Source: Eucalyptus grandis (lineage: Eukaryota > Streptophyta > Magnoliopsida > Myrtales > Myrtaceae). From it: 64,000 nucleotides of DNA. The notes beneath the pieces are model-generated. The model was not told the origin of the DNA, did no database searches, and saw nothing but the letters and a program-made list of their open reading frames with translations. Below, in pieces: positions 10,884 to 20,579 of the stretch; position 1 is the first letter of the stretch, and each line of letters begins with the position of its first letter. The stretch covers positions 45,165,682 to 45,229,681 of the forward strand of contig NC_052619.1 in NCBI RefSeq assembly GCF_016545825.1, read 5' to 3'. The position numbers were made by a program, and so were the translations under genes.

Positions 10884-12358
10884 TATAGCATACTCATTGC
10901 TCGCGCTAATCATGCCACTGAATGGAACTGAGCAGCCAATTACACCGAAAATGACTCGATAAAACCCGGCTCTTAAGTTGATCGATGTTGGCAACCCTCG
11001 AATTTTTGGCAGTAGTTCGCAAACTCAACAGTGCACTTGGTGAACTCCGAAGTCACCCTGATCAGGTTCTTAAGCGCCACAAAATCCGACTTACCAGCCC
11101 TCCTCCCTCTCAACATGGCCGCGGAGCCTAATTTGTAGTTTGATTCTTCAATTTGCTCAAGATGCTCATTCTCGGCATAGTACACCGAGAAAGCTGACAG
11201 TGTCAGCACAGCCTTAGCATCCCATGGGAAGGATGACAACTTGACGAAAAGCGATTCCATCGTTTGGCGCGCATTGTTGGTGTGCAAGGCATCGCAAGTA
11301 ATCTATCGGTTGCGGACATAGATTTGGACATTCAATGTGGAAATGACATGATTGAGGATGTGACGAAGAGTTTAACAAACACAGCGATTGTTTCTTTTTT
11401 ATTTTCCTTTGATAGAATGAATTTAATACAACGTAAAAAGTTGCTTTTACTTTAGTATCGGTTGTTATCCACAACAAAAAATTGTAATCTCTATGTAATG
11501 TTAAAAAGGACTAAAATAGTCCGGGGCTCCTGCATGGTTATACTTCCACTTCGAGTAGAGGAATAAATATCTTAATATGAGATTACCTTACAGCACAATT
11601 CGTTGACAGTGGATGACAAAGGAACAGGCGATTGTGAGGTCGAGCTTCTGTTCTGACCTTGGTCACCCTGGAAAAATGAGTTCACTTATGAGTCCTCACA
11701 ATGAAATATTATGAACATAAGAGTTTTAAAATTTGTGTATCTTTATAAAGTTTGGCAGGACGAAAGTGAAACATGGAATTAATTTGAGGAGCGAAGACAT
11801 TTTCCCACGCGTTAAGAACCAACCAACCAACCAACCATGGAAACAAGTAAATGGGAAATATTGCATTATTTGCCACGAATTTCCTGGTTTTTGCGAGTAA
11901 TATGTAGTAGTGACGCAGCTATTTATCCATGGGAAAGAATATATATTTTCCTCTCTATCTCTTTGTTTTATTTATTTTTTTATAACTCAGGGGCATGAAT
12001 ATCGAGTTGTAATTACCTGAAACCCTGCAGAACACCTTGCATGTCCCATAAACCAGTTAAGATTTTTGGCCTTTACAAAGAGATAAACTCATTCCTCTCC
12101 CTCTCCTCTTCACACGACTCTTTAATAAAAAAAAAAAAAACTCACTACTAAAAAGTAAATGAAAAAAAGATTATTGCAAGTCGTTTAATTTGCCGTCCAC
12201 TAATTTACCTTTGGGTCGAGGATTTTCTCGACGAGGCTCAAGTAATCATTGACATCAACTTGTTCTGTCTCAGATTGGTTTGTCATGATATCGTTCATGA
12301 AGTTGTCGTCGTTGAGGAGGTTGAGTAAGCTGGTCAGGAAGCTCTTGTTTCCGGCCAT
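9139..12358 (-). pseudogene. SEO: Sieve element occlusion (SEO) gene copy 1, decayed
   Basis: SEO proteins are phloem P-proteins that form filaments in sieve elements. They have an SEO_N domain, a thioredoxin-like middle and a cysteine-rich SEO_C end. The inferred exons are 12358-12209 (ATG; MAGNKSFLTSLLNLLNDD), 11667-11587, 11302-10894 (FPWDAKAVLTLSAFSVYYAE), 10800-10703, 10578-10451 (SIVELMVNLF), 10296-9826 (KNKSVMLLISNLSLSDDEL, YEIMWVPLVEV, IHIWGINAFPFT) and about 9400-9139 (ending CRNCNRYLKTIITFECCHGAH). Exons 1-6 join in phase at canonical GT/AG sites. The decay consists of a 1-nt deletion in exon 3 near 10990, a donor changed to ATAAGT after exon 6 (9825), no AG at the last acceptor, and about 107 codons missing from the last exon near 9376. 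A full protein would be about 650 residues, the usual family length. The phase between exons 6 and 7 does not resolve. The alternative is a heavily truncated but expressed gene. Confidence 0.88.
10847..10878. repeat. (AG)16 microsatellite in SEO intron 3
   Basis: Perfect dinucleotide run just downstream of the exon 3 donor on the minus strand, where it reads as a CT tract. The same tract sits at the same intron position in SEO copy 2 (47525-47558), so it predates the duplication. Confidence 0.95.
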
Positions 12359-12495
12359 TTTCGGACGGGGAAAGGAGTCAAAAGGAACGAGAGAAGCAGA
12401 AAAAGTTTAGGGTTTCAAGGGAGTGAGCGAAGTGAAGAAGGAAGGCTTGTGAGGAGCAAAACTGCAGGTCCCTTGTCACCTTTTTATAACACCCC
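12359..12495 (-). promoter_or_regulatory. SEO copy 1 core promoter and 5' UTR
   Basis: On the minus strand a good TATA box, TATAAAAA (plus coordinates 12481-12488), lies about 125 bp upstream of the ATG at 12358. Transcription would start around 12450. The leader is CT-rich (CCTTCCTTCTTCACTTCGC, then CTTTTTCTGCTTCTCTCG), like many plant 5' UTRs. This supports the chosen start codon, which is the first ATG after the TATA box. Confidence 0.65.
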
Positions 12496-12599
12496 AGGAC
12501 CACAACGCCACAGCTTATGAGCCGGTAAGACGACCTAAAAAAGAACGATTAAGTGATGAGTCATCTCTCTCCCTCTCTCTCTCTTCCATTCGAGTGTTG

Positions 12600-12820
12600 C
12601 CGCCCCACGCCGAACAAAGTGGACTTTGCTGCCCCCTGTGCTGGAGGAGGCAAAAATCACCAAAACATTTTCCGTCTTTTGAGTTGGCCCAAGATTTTAG
12701 GACATGAGTCGGGTTGGGCTGGTCTTTTCTGATATGGTACGGTCCGGATAGAATTATATTATTCACCTTTTGCTTAATAGAAATGTTGTGATACACGCAT
12801 TTTGACTTTTTATCTCAATT
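12600..12820. repeat. SEO upstream segment, repeated at 23.6 and 30.1 kb
   Basis: This is distal upstream DNA of SEO copy 1. The blocks CTGGAGGAGGCAAAAATCAC, GTTGGCCCAAGATTTTAGGA and TTTTGCTTAATAGAAATGTT reappear in the same order at about 23605-23780 and 30080-30250, with 10-25% divergence by eye. No SEO exons accompany those two copies. Confidence 0.75.
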
Positions 12821-13264
12821 CTAAACACTTAAAATTTTCTTTATATAAATATTAACGTGGAAATTTATGTATATTTTTCTCACAATTTTTTAAAAAATTA
12901 AATAACATTTTCGAATACAATAATTTTCTTTTTGAGTTTCATTCAAAACAAGCAAGTCCTTACATATACTTCAACGGTTTAATCAAGAAGTGACGTGTGT
13001 GTGCATGCAACTAGACTGGCGGCACTTCTTGTGGGTTACATGCAAAGAGGCATAAATTCAAGAATATTTCGAAATTGTGACAACCTTATATTAAGATTAT
13101 GAGCAATTCATTTGTGAAGAGATTATCTTGTTAAAAATTATGAATGACGAGTAAATTGCATTGCATGGTGGGGATATGATGATATGATAAGATGAAACCA
13201 TATTCTTAGTTGGCATTGCTTGTCGAAATCATCACAATTTTATATGCACATATCTATTCTTCCT
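12821..13264. repeat. Duplicated SEO-flank block, partner at 32960-33420
   Basis: Colinear with 32960-33420. Shared blocks include GGCGGCACTTCTTGTGGGT-like and TGCATGCAACTAGA-like sequence, the GAAATTGTGACAACCTTAT segment and the final TCTTCCTAATATAACGAG. No ORF is conserved between the two, so it is non-coding flank. Confidence 0.75.
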
Positions 13265-13677
13265 AATATAACGAGTTCTTAGAGGTTCCTAAAACCGTAG
13301 CAGCCAGCCTCCTCTTCTCCTCTCCCTCTCATCTTCACACGACTTCCTTCTTCAACCTCCATGGAGGAGAGGGTTTGAGCTAGATCTCTCCCTCCCCTCC
13401 TTTTTTCTTTGGCTAATTTGGTTATCTATTTTCTTTTCCTTTCTTTCCTCCCATTTAGGGAGCTTTTCTATTTCGATCTAGTTTAGATCTAGAAGCTCCT
13501 CCCTCCTTTTTTTGGGGAGGTTTCTATCTCAATCTAGCCTATATCTAGGGATTTTTGTGTGAATGTTTTCGGGGTTTCGTTTCTCTCAAGTTTTGTTGAT
13601 GCACAAATCCAATTTCAAAGGAGATCGGAGGAGTTTTGTGAAAGTTTTGCTTTCACTGTCAAACCTGTGCTTACTTA

Positions 13678-14704
13678 GGCTCCGTTTGGGAACAGCTTTC
13701 CCAAGGATCCTTGAGGGTCTAAAGGCCTTTGGGCCAAATATTGAGCGTTTGGCAAATTTTTTTCACTTGCCTTTGCCAAAGGCAAAGCCTTGCCAAGGCT
13801 GAAAGCCCAAGGCAGGTTGGGGGCTGCCTTGGGCATTCTCGGCATGCTGGCTTTGAGAATAATAGATTTTTCTTCGAAATTATCCTTGTTAATTTTTCGT
13901 TTTCCGGCTTTACCCCGACTACTGTTCATCGTCTTCATCCTTCCCTTCTCTCTACCGAGAGAACACGGCCAACATCGGCGAGCAGGCGCCGGCGAAAGCG
14001 GTGGTCCGGCGAAGGGCGGGCGGTGCGGCGAAGGACGGGTGGTCCGGCTAGGGTCCCACGACCGTCCGACGAGGGTCACCGCGCGGAGGACGCCCGGCAA
14101 CCCAGATCGTGCGCAGATCTGGTCGCGCGGATCTGGGTCGCGGAGACCAAATCGCGGCGTCGGCGACCTCCGCGGCGCGGTGGGTTGCACGACGCGGCTC
14201 GGCGGGGTCGCGGCGACCGAGATCTCGCGAGCTGGGTCGCCGCGGTCGATCGGCGGCACCGGCGACCTCCGCACGGAGGTCGCCGGTGCCGCCGACGACC
14301 GCGGCGACCCAGCTCGCGAGATCTCGGCCGCCGCGACCCTAGCCGAGCCGTGTCCTCCACACGATGATGCTAGTCGGACGCCGCCCTTCGCCGCGCCGCC
14401 TCCCCCTCGCCGGACAGCCTACCCTTCACCGCGCCGCCTCCCCCTCGCCGGACCGCCTACCCTTCGCCGGCGGTAACCGGCGAAGCCCTTGGCCGGCCAA
14501 CTCTCATTTTTTCCATTTTTTTTAATAACAAAAGCATTTTACAAATTTAACTTATCCAAACACTATTTTGTTCAAACATACTTCACAATGGACTTTCACA
14601 AGCACCATTTACCAAACACAATTTGCATTTTCAAAAACTCATTTGACTCAAGTATCTTTACATTTTCTCAAGGACTTTCCCCAAAAGTCTTCCCAAACGC
14701 ACCC
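13678..14704. mobile_element. PIF/Harbinger-type MITE 1 (1.03 kb) with GC-rich core
   Basis: The TSD is TTA (13675-13677 and 14705-14707). The left end, GGCTCCGTTTGGGA, and the reverse complement of the right end, GGGTGCGTTTGGGA, are matched inverted termini. Similarity continues inward through the CCTTGAG blocks. TTA/TAA target sites with this kind of 'GGsTsCGTTTGGgA' end are typical of Tourist-like PIF/Harbinger elements. The outer arms are AT-rich, while 13.96-14.48 kb is very GC-rich and contains a long hairpin. Overlapping long ORFs in the core are a by-product of GC richness and the palindrome. No transposase is present. Confidence 0.85.
14191..14356. repeat. Near-perfect GC-rich hairpin inside MITE 1
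   Basis: The two arms meet at CCTCCG-CA-CGGAGG (14266-14279). The inner 54 bp on each side pair with one unpaired A, and the match continues with a few mismatches out to about 14191 and 14356, giving arms of about 80 nt. Transcription from either side would give a very stable double-stranded stem, a natural Dicer-like substrate. Confidence 0.9.
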
Positions 14705-15051
14705 TTAACCTTTGTACATTGGATAGCAATAATGTTGGGGACATTGAATCTAGGCACGCATCATCGAGAGGCAAAACTGTAGCAATAAATGGAGTTTTCA
14801 GTGTGTGCTCATTATTAGAGACAGATTCGGTGATCGGTCATTGATTTTGGTTTGAAGAAGTCATATATATGCTCTTTGAGTGTGTGACCCCTAACATTAC
14901 TTTGATGATTAATTTTGTTATTAGCAACTTGTTTTACTTCAAATCTGTGTTGGATTTGTGTTGGTTTGCAATTGCACTGCATTATTTCTCTTTTATTTTT
15001 GTGAAAATGAATGAAATGTTACTTTGACGAAGAAAATATAATGAGTTCTTA

Positions 15052-15362
15052 AAATTGTATATCTTTTACAAGGTGCCGGAATTAACTTTTAATTTTCAAT
15101 AACTGCATTTCACGTTTCGTCTCGTGTGGTGTGAATTTGAGTTCATTTAATCATCTTCCTCTGTGCAATTGTGTGAACTTTTGCTAGAAAATTTTAACAT
15201 AGAAACAATCAAATTAATAAGGGAGAGTCAGGACGATTTAGACGATCGAACAAGACACTACAATGGCACCACCTGCCGCGTCTCTTAAAAGCCACCATTC
15301 TAGATCCCCAATGAAGATGCCTTTGTTTTAGGCTTTTTTTGCACTTCAGCTTTTTTCAAACA
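15052..15362. repeat. Duplicated SEO-flank block, partner at 33430-33720
   Basis: Colinear with 33430-33720. Both have CGCATTTCACATGTCG-like sequence, then CGATCGAACA, then GCGTCTCTTAAA. This block continues after MITE 2, at 16020. No gene is apparent. Confidence 0.75.
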
Positions 15363-15365
15363 TAA

Positions 15366-16016
15366 GGACATGTTTAGTAACTTTTTTATTCTTGAGAACA
15401 ATTTTACTTAGAAATAATTTTTTTTATTCTGTTCCTTGGATGAGTTTCTGAGTATTCAAATACGTTTAGTAACTATATAAAATTTCTATTCTTAATATGA
15501 AGAGAACATGAATACGTTTGGTATGACCCTTGTATTTTTTTGCGAAGTAAAATTTCTTTTAATTTTTAAAATAATTTCTTGAGATTTTTATTTTTATTTT
15601 TTTTCCCTTCTCTTCTTCTTCATCCTTTCGTTGGCCCTTGGTGAGGTTGAGCCTCAGCCAGCCACCGATGAGGCTTTGGTGAGGTCACCGGACCTCATTT
15701 CCGGCCGATCACTGACCATCGCTGAGCTTGATGATTGTCTAGAGGAGGAAGGAGAAGAAAAGAAAAGGAAGAAAAGAAAAAAAAAAAGAAAAAAAGACTT
15801 GATTCTAGAATTATTCTTGGTACCAAAGAAGTAATTTTTTTTTGTTTTTTTTTTTTTTTTTTACATTTTGATTCTATTCCAAATCTATTCTCAGGAATAA
15901 TCAAGTTTTGAGAGTAGAAAAATTAATTGATGTTACTAAATAGATTTTTATTATTTTTATTATGAGAAATAAAAGAATAAAATTAACCAAGAATTTCACA
16001 TTTATCAAACAGCACT
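15366..16016. mobile_element. MITE 2 (651 bp)
   Basis: The TSD is TAA (15363-15365 and 16017-16019). The left end is GGACATGTTTAGTAAC and the reverse complement of the right end is AGTGCTGTTTGATAAA, which are imperfect inverted termini. The empty site is preserved in the duplicate near 33715 (TTCCATCATAGATGTGAAAG). The interior holds a 'GTGAGGTTGAGCCTCAGCC' phrase and A/T homopolymers. Its ends resemble those of MITE 4 inside SEO copy 2, so the two belong to one family. There is no transposase. Confidence 0.75.
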
Positions 16017-16019
16017 TAA

Positions 16020-16795
16020 ATGCGAAAGATTGAAGAGCCAAATGGCAAGAAACATGATGTCCTGGACACCCCACGATTCATTGGCTAGATCGATGCCATC
16101 TCCGAACGTCTCAAACTTTACATGGAGATAATGATGTCATCTCCAACGTCTACGTCACAAACTCTGTGATAGGGCCCTTTTTAAAAAGAAATTTAGGGGT
16201 GTTGATGTCCTTGATATTGACATCGAAGTCAAGGTATAAGTCAATGACTTATTATTGATCTAGTCCGATATTATCAGTCGGAAATGCCGGTCCTAATCGA
16301 ACATCTAGAAAAGCAACATCAGACCAAATTTGCTACTTATATATATGGATAATTATAAAGTGCAGTTGAAAAATAAAACAAATGCGATGATGTGGGTCTC
16401 GACGATGTTTAAACTTGAATACATGACAATATAGTGATGACACACTCAGAATTGAAGACGAACATGATTTCCCTAAGTGTTCTTACTTCAAAGGAGGTTA
16501 ATATACTTTAGAAAGTGAAGTTTTGAAGTTTGTTTAATGTGCTTTGTTAATAATGAGAAGGATCAATCATAGTTGCTTGTATTTGCTTCAAAGGAAGATG
16601 GTCAAGGATTTTTGTCGTTGAGACATCGGATTCATTTATTCAGAATTAGCATCGTGACATATGCAACTAGGGGCACCTTCTCGAGGAGATTCCTAACTGG
16701 GATGCTTAGCATGACAAGTTATCTGGTGAATAAATTCCTATTGAAAATGAGTGGATACTTAAGTCTTGAAGAAGTATGGTAAGCTAATGTTGCTA

Positions 16796-16840
<45 letters not shown>

Positions 16841-17600
16841 TTTTTTTTTTTTTGTGACCGAGGAACCGCCGGAGATCACCCTTTCATTATTTTGTTCTTA
16901 TATTACTTAGTTTTCCATGTTGTACTTGAGAAAGTGATGGTAAACTTAATGGTAGGGTAAGAAAGTATGTATTCTTAGGTTATGCACAAATAATGATGCC
17001 TGGAATTACACTCAACTATTGCATGTAGAAATATTAAACTAGATACGTCTCTAGTATTTTGTGTGGGAGCGCTTGTGGCAATATTCAGGATAATTATCCA
17101 TTATTAAACTTATTGTATGATAGTTAATTCAGTTATAAACTTTTCTATTTATATAATTTAGCTTGAACCTTTTAATGATTTACTAATATAGTTTTTTCAG
17201 TCAATTTTAATGGAAAATTGATAACATGGATGTTGGCCATTCTATTGACATATTCGGCGTTGATATAGACAAGTTTTATAATTTTTAATGAATATTTTGA
17301 TTTTTTTGATTTTGTTTTCATTTCTCTTTTTTCCTTTATCTTTTTTTTTAATAATGTCTTTTTGCTTAATGGGCCAATGGGGTTGCTGGCCTCGATGATT
17401 AACCAGTGACCCTCATCGGTGGTGGACAAGGGCCTTTGCAACCCTTATTGACAATAAATCTAGAGAGGTGAGGGCTACAACACCCTGGCCTAGTGTCGAC
17501 TGTGACAGCCCTCTTCCTTGCTGGCTAGGGCCTCGTAGCCCTTGCCTTGCTAGCCCTTTGGTGAAGAAGAATAATGAAAAATAAAAAGAAAAAGGAAAAA
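16020..17600. repeat. Duplicated non-coding block, partners at 33720-34000 and 30690-31800
   Basis: 16020-16330 matches 33720-34000 (GCGAAAGATTGAAGAGCC, GACGTCATCTCCAACG-like). 16400-17600 matches 30690-31800 (TTGAAGACGAACATGATTTC, GCACAAATAATGATGCCT-like, and a later GCAAGGGCCT phrase). Their order differs between the two places, so the duplication was followed by rearrangement. I see no conserved reading frame. Confidence 0.7.
16795..16853. repeat. (TTA)n microsatellite followed by poly-T
   Basis: About 14 TTA units run into an uninterrupted T run. It is absent from the duplicate near 31070, so it arose or expanded after duplication. Confidence 0.9.
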
Positions 17601-17935
17601 TGCACTAGAAGCTATAAAACTTATTGTAAAAGTATAACCGAGTTCTAAAATTTTCAAAAAGTATCATTAACTCCTAAAACTTGTCATAAAAGTGTAATCA
17701 AGTCCTACTTTCAAAAAATACAATCGAGTTCTAAAATTTTCGAAAAGTGCAATTCATAAAAAGACTTGATTGGACAAATTTGATAAGTTTCAAAATTTAT
17801 TTCTATTTTTCAAAAGTTTTAGGACTTAACTACACTTTTATGACAAGTTTTATTACTTAATTACATTTTTTAAAAAGTTTTAAGACTTAATTACACTTTT
17901 ATGAAAGTTTCAAAACTTCAAATGCTTTTGTCCCA

Positions 17936-18007
17936 AAAAGAAAAAAAGAAAAGAAAGAAAATAAAAGAAAAGAAAAGAAAAGAAAAGAAAAGAAAAGAAA
18001 AGAAAAG
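17936..18007. repeat. A-rich (AAAAG)n tract
   Basis: Imperfect then regular AAAAG repeats. The minus-strand reading gives a phenylalanine-rich ORF with no coding meaning. Confidence 0.85.
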
Positions 18008-18089
18008 GTAATGATAATTTTTTTAAAACAATTAAAAAATTTAAAAAAAATGCAAAAAATTCCTTGTGAGCAATGACTATACAACATAT

Positions 18090-19015
18090 GACAACCCCAA
18101 AAATTCACAAACTTTGAATTTGAGCCTTAAACCAGAAAAATTACTCAAATTGAACGAATGAAAGGTGCAAGCACCTTAACAAGCATTGCAAACAAAAGTA
18201 ATTATAGTTTGGCAAGATACCCATGACGTCAAATAAAGGATGTAAATATATATTTTTATGCAATAAATATGCTTTAATAACTCATAATATATCAATTTTG
18301 AAATATGAAGTCACAAACTTGAAGAAAAGATAGCACTACTCACCTCGAAATGCCCAAACTAGACAATGCAGCTCACTCAAATTGACAATCTTGTAATGTA
18401 TCAATTAAATGAGAGTCAATTTGAAAAATGAGTAAAACATTACCTCAACTATGAAATGGCTAAATTACACCTAAATGCTAACAAAACAAATCTTTAACAC
18501 GCTAACAAATTGCTCACTCAAAGAGATTATTCAAACCTAGCTGCAACGCGAAACTCGTAAGCAAAACCTTAAAATTTTGTTCCGACTAAACCATTACTTC
18601 AATTCAACTCCCATCAAACCTCACAGCTCCATGACGCCATTATTCACAATTTCTATGGAATCCCATAGTTCAACAACTCAAAAATCGAACTTCACAACTC
18701 AAATTTCACAAAACTTTGAATTTGAGCCTTCACCACAAAAATTACTCCGATTAAATGGATGAATGGTGTGAACACCTTATCGGGCATTGCGAATCAAAGT
18801 AATTTCATTTTGGCGTAGTGTGTACATGAAACCTCTTTTCCTTTCTTCTTTCCTCCTTCTTTCTTTCTCCCTCTTTCTATCTTTTTCTCTTCTCGGTGTG
18901 TTCTTTGCTGATGGTCTCCTTTTCCTCTTTCATAACACTTCTTTTTCTTTTCCTTTTCCTTTTTTTTGGGTCCCACCAATATATGACTGGGTCAAAAGAA
19001 TGCAATATTACAATT
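18090..19015 (-). repeat. R1 repeat copy a (probable gypsy LTR fragment)
   Basis: The first of four copies of a sequence recognised by AACTTTGAATTTGAGCCTTA, AATATGCTTTAATAACTC, a pyrimidine tract (CTTTCTTCTTCC) and CACCAATATATGACTGGGTC. The others are at about 20580-21310, 22190-22960 and 24590-25237 plus 29328-29460. It abuts a gypsy pol end at 19020-19130 in the position and orientation expected of a 3' LTR on the minus strand, but clean termini are not visible. Confidence 0.55.
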
Positions 19016-20480
19016 TACCCTATTCAAAAAAAATTTGTCCTCAAGATTTGAACTTACCATAACCATTAAACAAATGCAAATATTTGCGTTTACCTCCTCA
19101 TCAAGCTCCCAAGTAGCCACTCTCTCCATAAAGAAAAGCATTCTACACATCCATCTACCAAAACTTTCATGACACCTTTAGCAACCTTATCTCTACCCTC
19201 ACTTTCTACAACTTCCTTATGATCAAATTCCTACACAATAGCTTTTTTTTTGGGGGGCTTCCTCCATTCCCAACTTCAAGAGCCAATCCAAGTTCATCGG
19301 CCACTTTCGGTTTTAGCTCTCCTTCAACTTGCTTTATGAGACTAGCATCGATGTTGTTAATTTTGTTCTTAAACTTGGCACTTTTTGCCATGGTAACACC
19401 ATCTATTGTCACCTTTGGCATACCAAAGCTTTACTCAATGACCACATTATGACCCTTCGAGTCCATAGTGACCTCCATAGCATTTGTAAGGTCTTCCACA
19501 CCTTAAACATCATGCCGTGTACCTCAACCCCAAAAGAGACATACATCCTAGTACCTAACAAAAGACTAACACGCTATAAACTACTACACAACCTCACCAT
19601 TTCTCATAAAATCTATACCTAAATATCAAAATCTAATCTCTGATACCAAAAGATGTCATACCTAAATCATATAGGGATGGGGGGTGATATGGCCATCCTT
19701 CTACCCGAAGAACGTAGCTTGAAACTACAACTCCCAATATACGTCATGATAACACTCTCACTCTATTGGCCACTAATCGAGGAACTTGAAAAGCATGAAA
19801 GATAAATGAAATGAGCAATCACAGTCTAGTGAATAGTGCATATCTCTTCTTAGCAAATCAAGCATCCACTTTTCTAAGTAGATTGAGTATCTACTATGCA
19901 TATTTAAGACACAAAAATATAACTCATTGCACCAAATTTCAGGATATAACAAACTTATAAGAAGATAATGAGTTATATATGCTCCAACAATGCTATATTT
20001 ATAGCAAAAATATCTATTTCACAATAATATGAAAACAAATTCCAATGGGACCATTGATCAATATCATCAAAATCATATGCCAATAGTCTATTCCATTAGC
20101 CAACCTCAAATCACATGACAATGGTCTATTCCATTGACCAATTTCAAACTCATATATTAATCATGATCAAGCACAACACCCCATGACATGGTGACCAAGA
20201 TCCCCCCTTGGCTAAGATCTCCACCTATATTACTAGTGGCTTGGCCCACAAGTCCTAAACTAGTATGCATACCCACAAGCCCTCAATGGGCTTACAAAAT
20301 AGTGAGCATCAATACCAATCCACAACAACATCTTTAACAATCCTTAAAACCAAATCCATAGTCGATCTCACAAATCGATTTACAAACAAAACATATAATT
20401 GTTCTCACCATTCATCAAACATAATATATTTCACAAGGTGTTTCTCAAACTATTTTAGAGTCCATTTTAGAAACTAGGTT
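19016..20480 (-). mobile_element. Gypsy (chromovirus-like) relic, pol end and leader
   Basis: On the minus strand 19130-19020 reads RVATWELDEE, then a SNLEDKFF-like stretch. This fits the ATWE...LEDKV pattern that ends the polyprotein of many plant gypsy elements. A minus-strand TTTGGTATCAGAG (around 19640-19652) matches a methionine-tRNA primer binding site, and to its right TGTCATACC could be an LTR edge. The core pol domains between these marks are missing. It is a strongly deleted element with no complete ORF. Confidence 0.5.
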
Positions 20481-20579
20481 CACAATTCAGTATGCATAAT
20501 ATTTTGCAGCACATTTCCTAGAACATTTTTCAAACCATTCCCAAATACCAAAAGTAGTAAATGCCTGATCTAGATTGTT

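Larger units (their letters stand above)
13265..15051 (+). mobile_element. LINE-like or retroposed insertion with 17-bp target duplications
   Basis: The direct repeats AATATAACGAGTTCTTA (13265-13281) and AATATAATGAGTTCTTA (15035-15051) differ at one base and bracket 13282-15034. The duplicate region at about 33410 has only one version of this site, so the interval is an insertion. Long target duplications point to target-primed reverse transcription (LINE, SINE or retrocopy). The inserted sequence begins with a CT-rich leader and a short ATG reading frame. It has no visible RT and no poly-A tail. A 1-kb MITE (13678-14704) later landed inside it, leaving about 730 bp of original insert. I cannot name the source transcript. 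Confidence 0.65.

Noticed and set aside
10970..11000. An intron rather than a frameshift in SEO copy 1 exon 3
   Set aside because: No GT/AG pair fits, and copy 2 reads straight through this point with one extra base. A 1-nt deletion is simpler.
11214..11477. 87-codon minus-strand ORF overlapping SEO exon 3
   Set aside because: It runs across the intron 2 / exon 3 boundary in a different frame. The SEO frame (ITCDALHTNN...) begins at a proper acceptor at 11302.
13729..14476. Long overlapping ORFs of 199-228 codons on both strands
   Set aside because: They lie in the GC-rich palindromic core of MITE 1. Low stop density from GC content explains them, and they show arginine/proline/glycine-rich translations with no domain.
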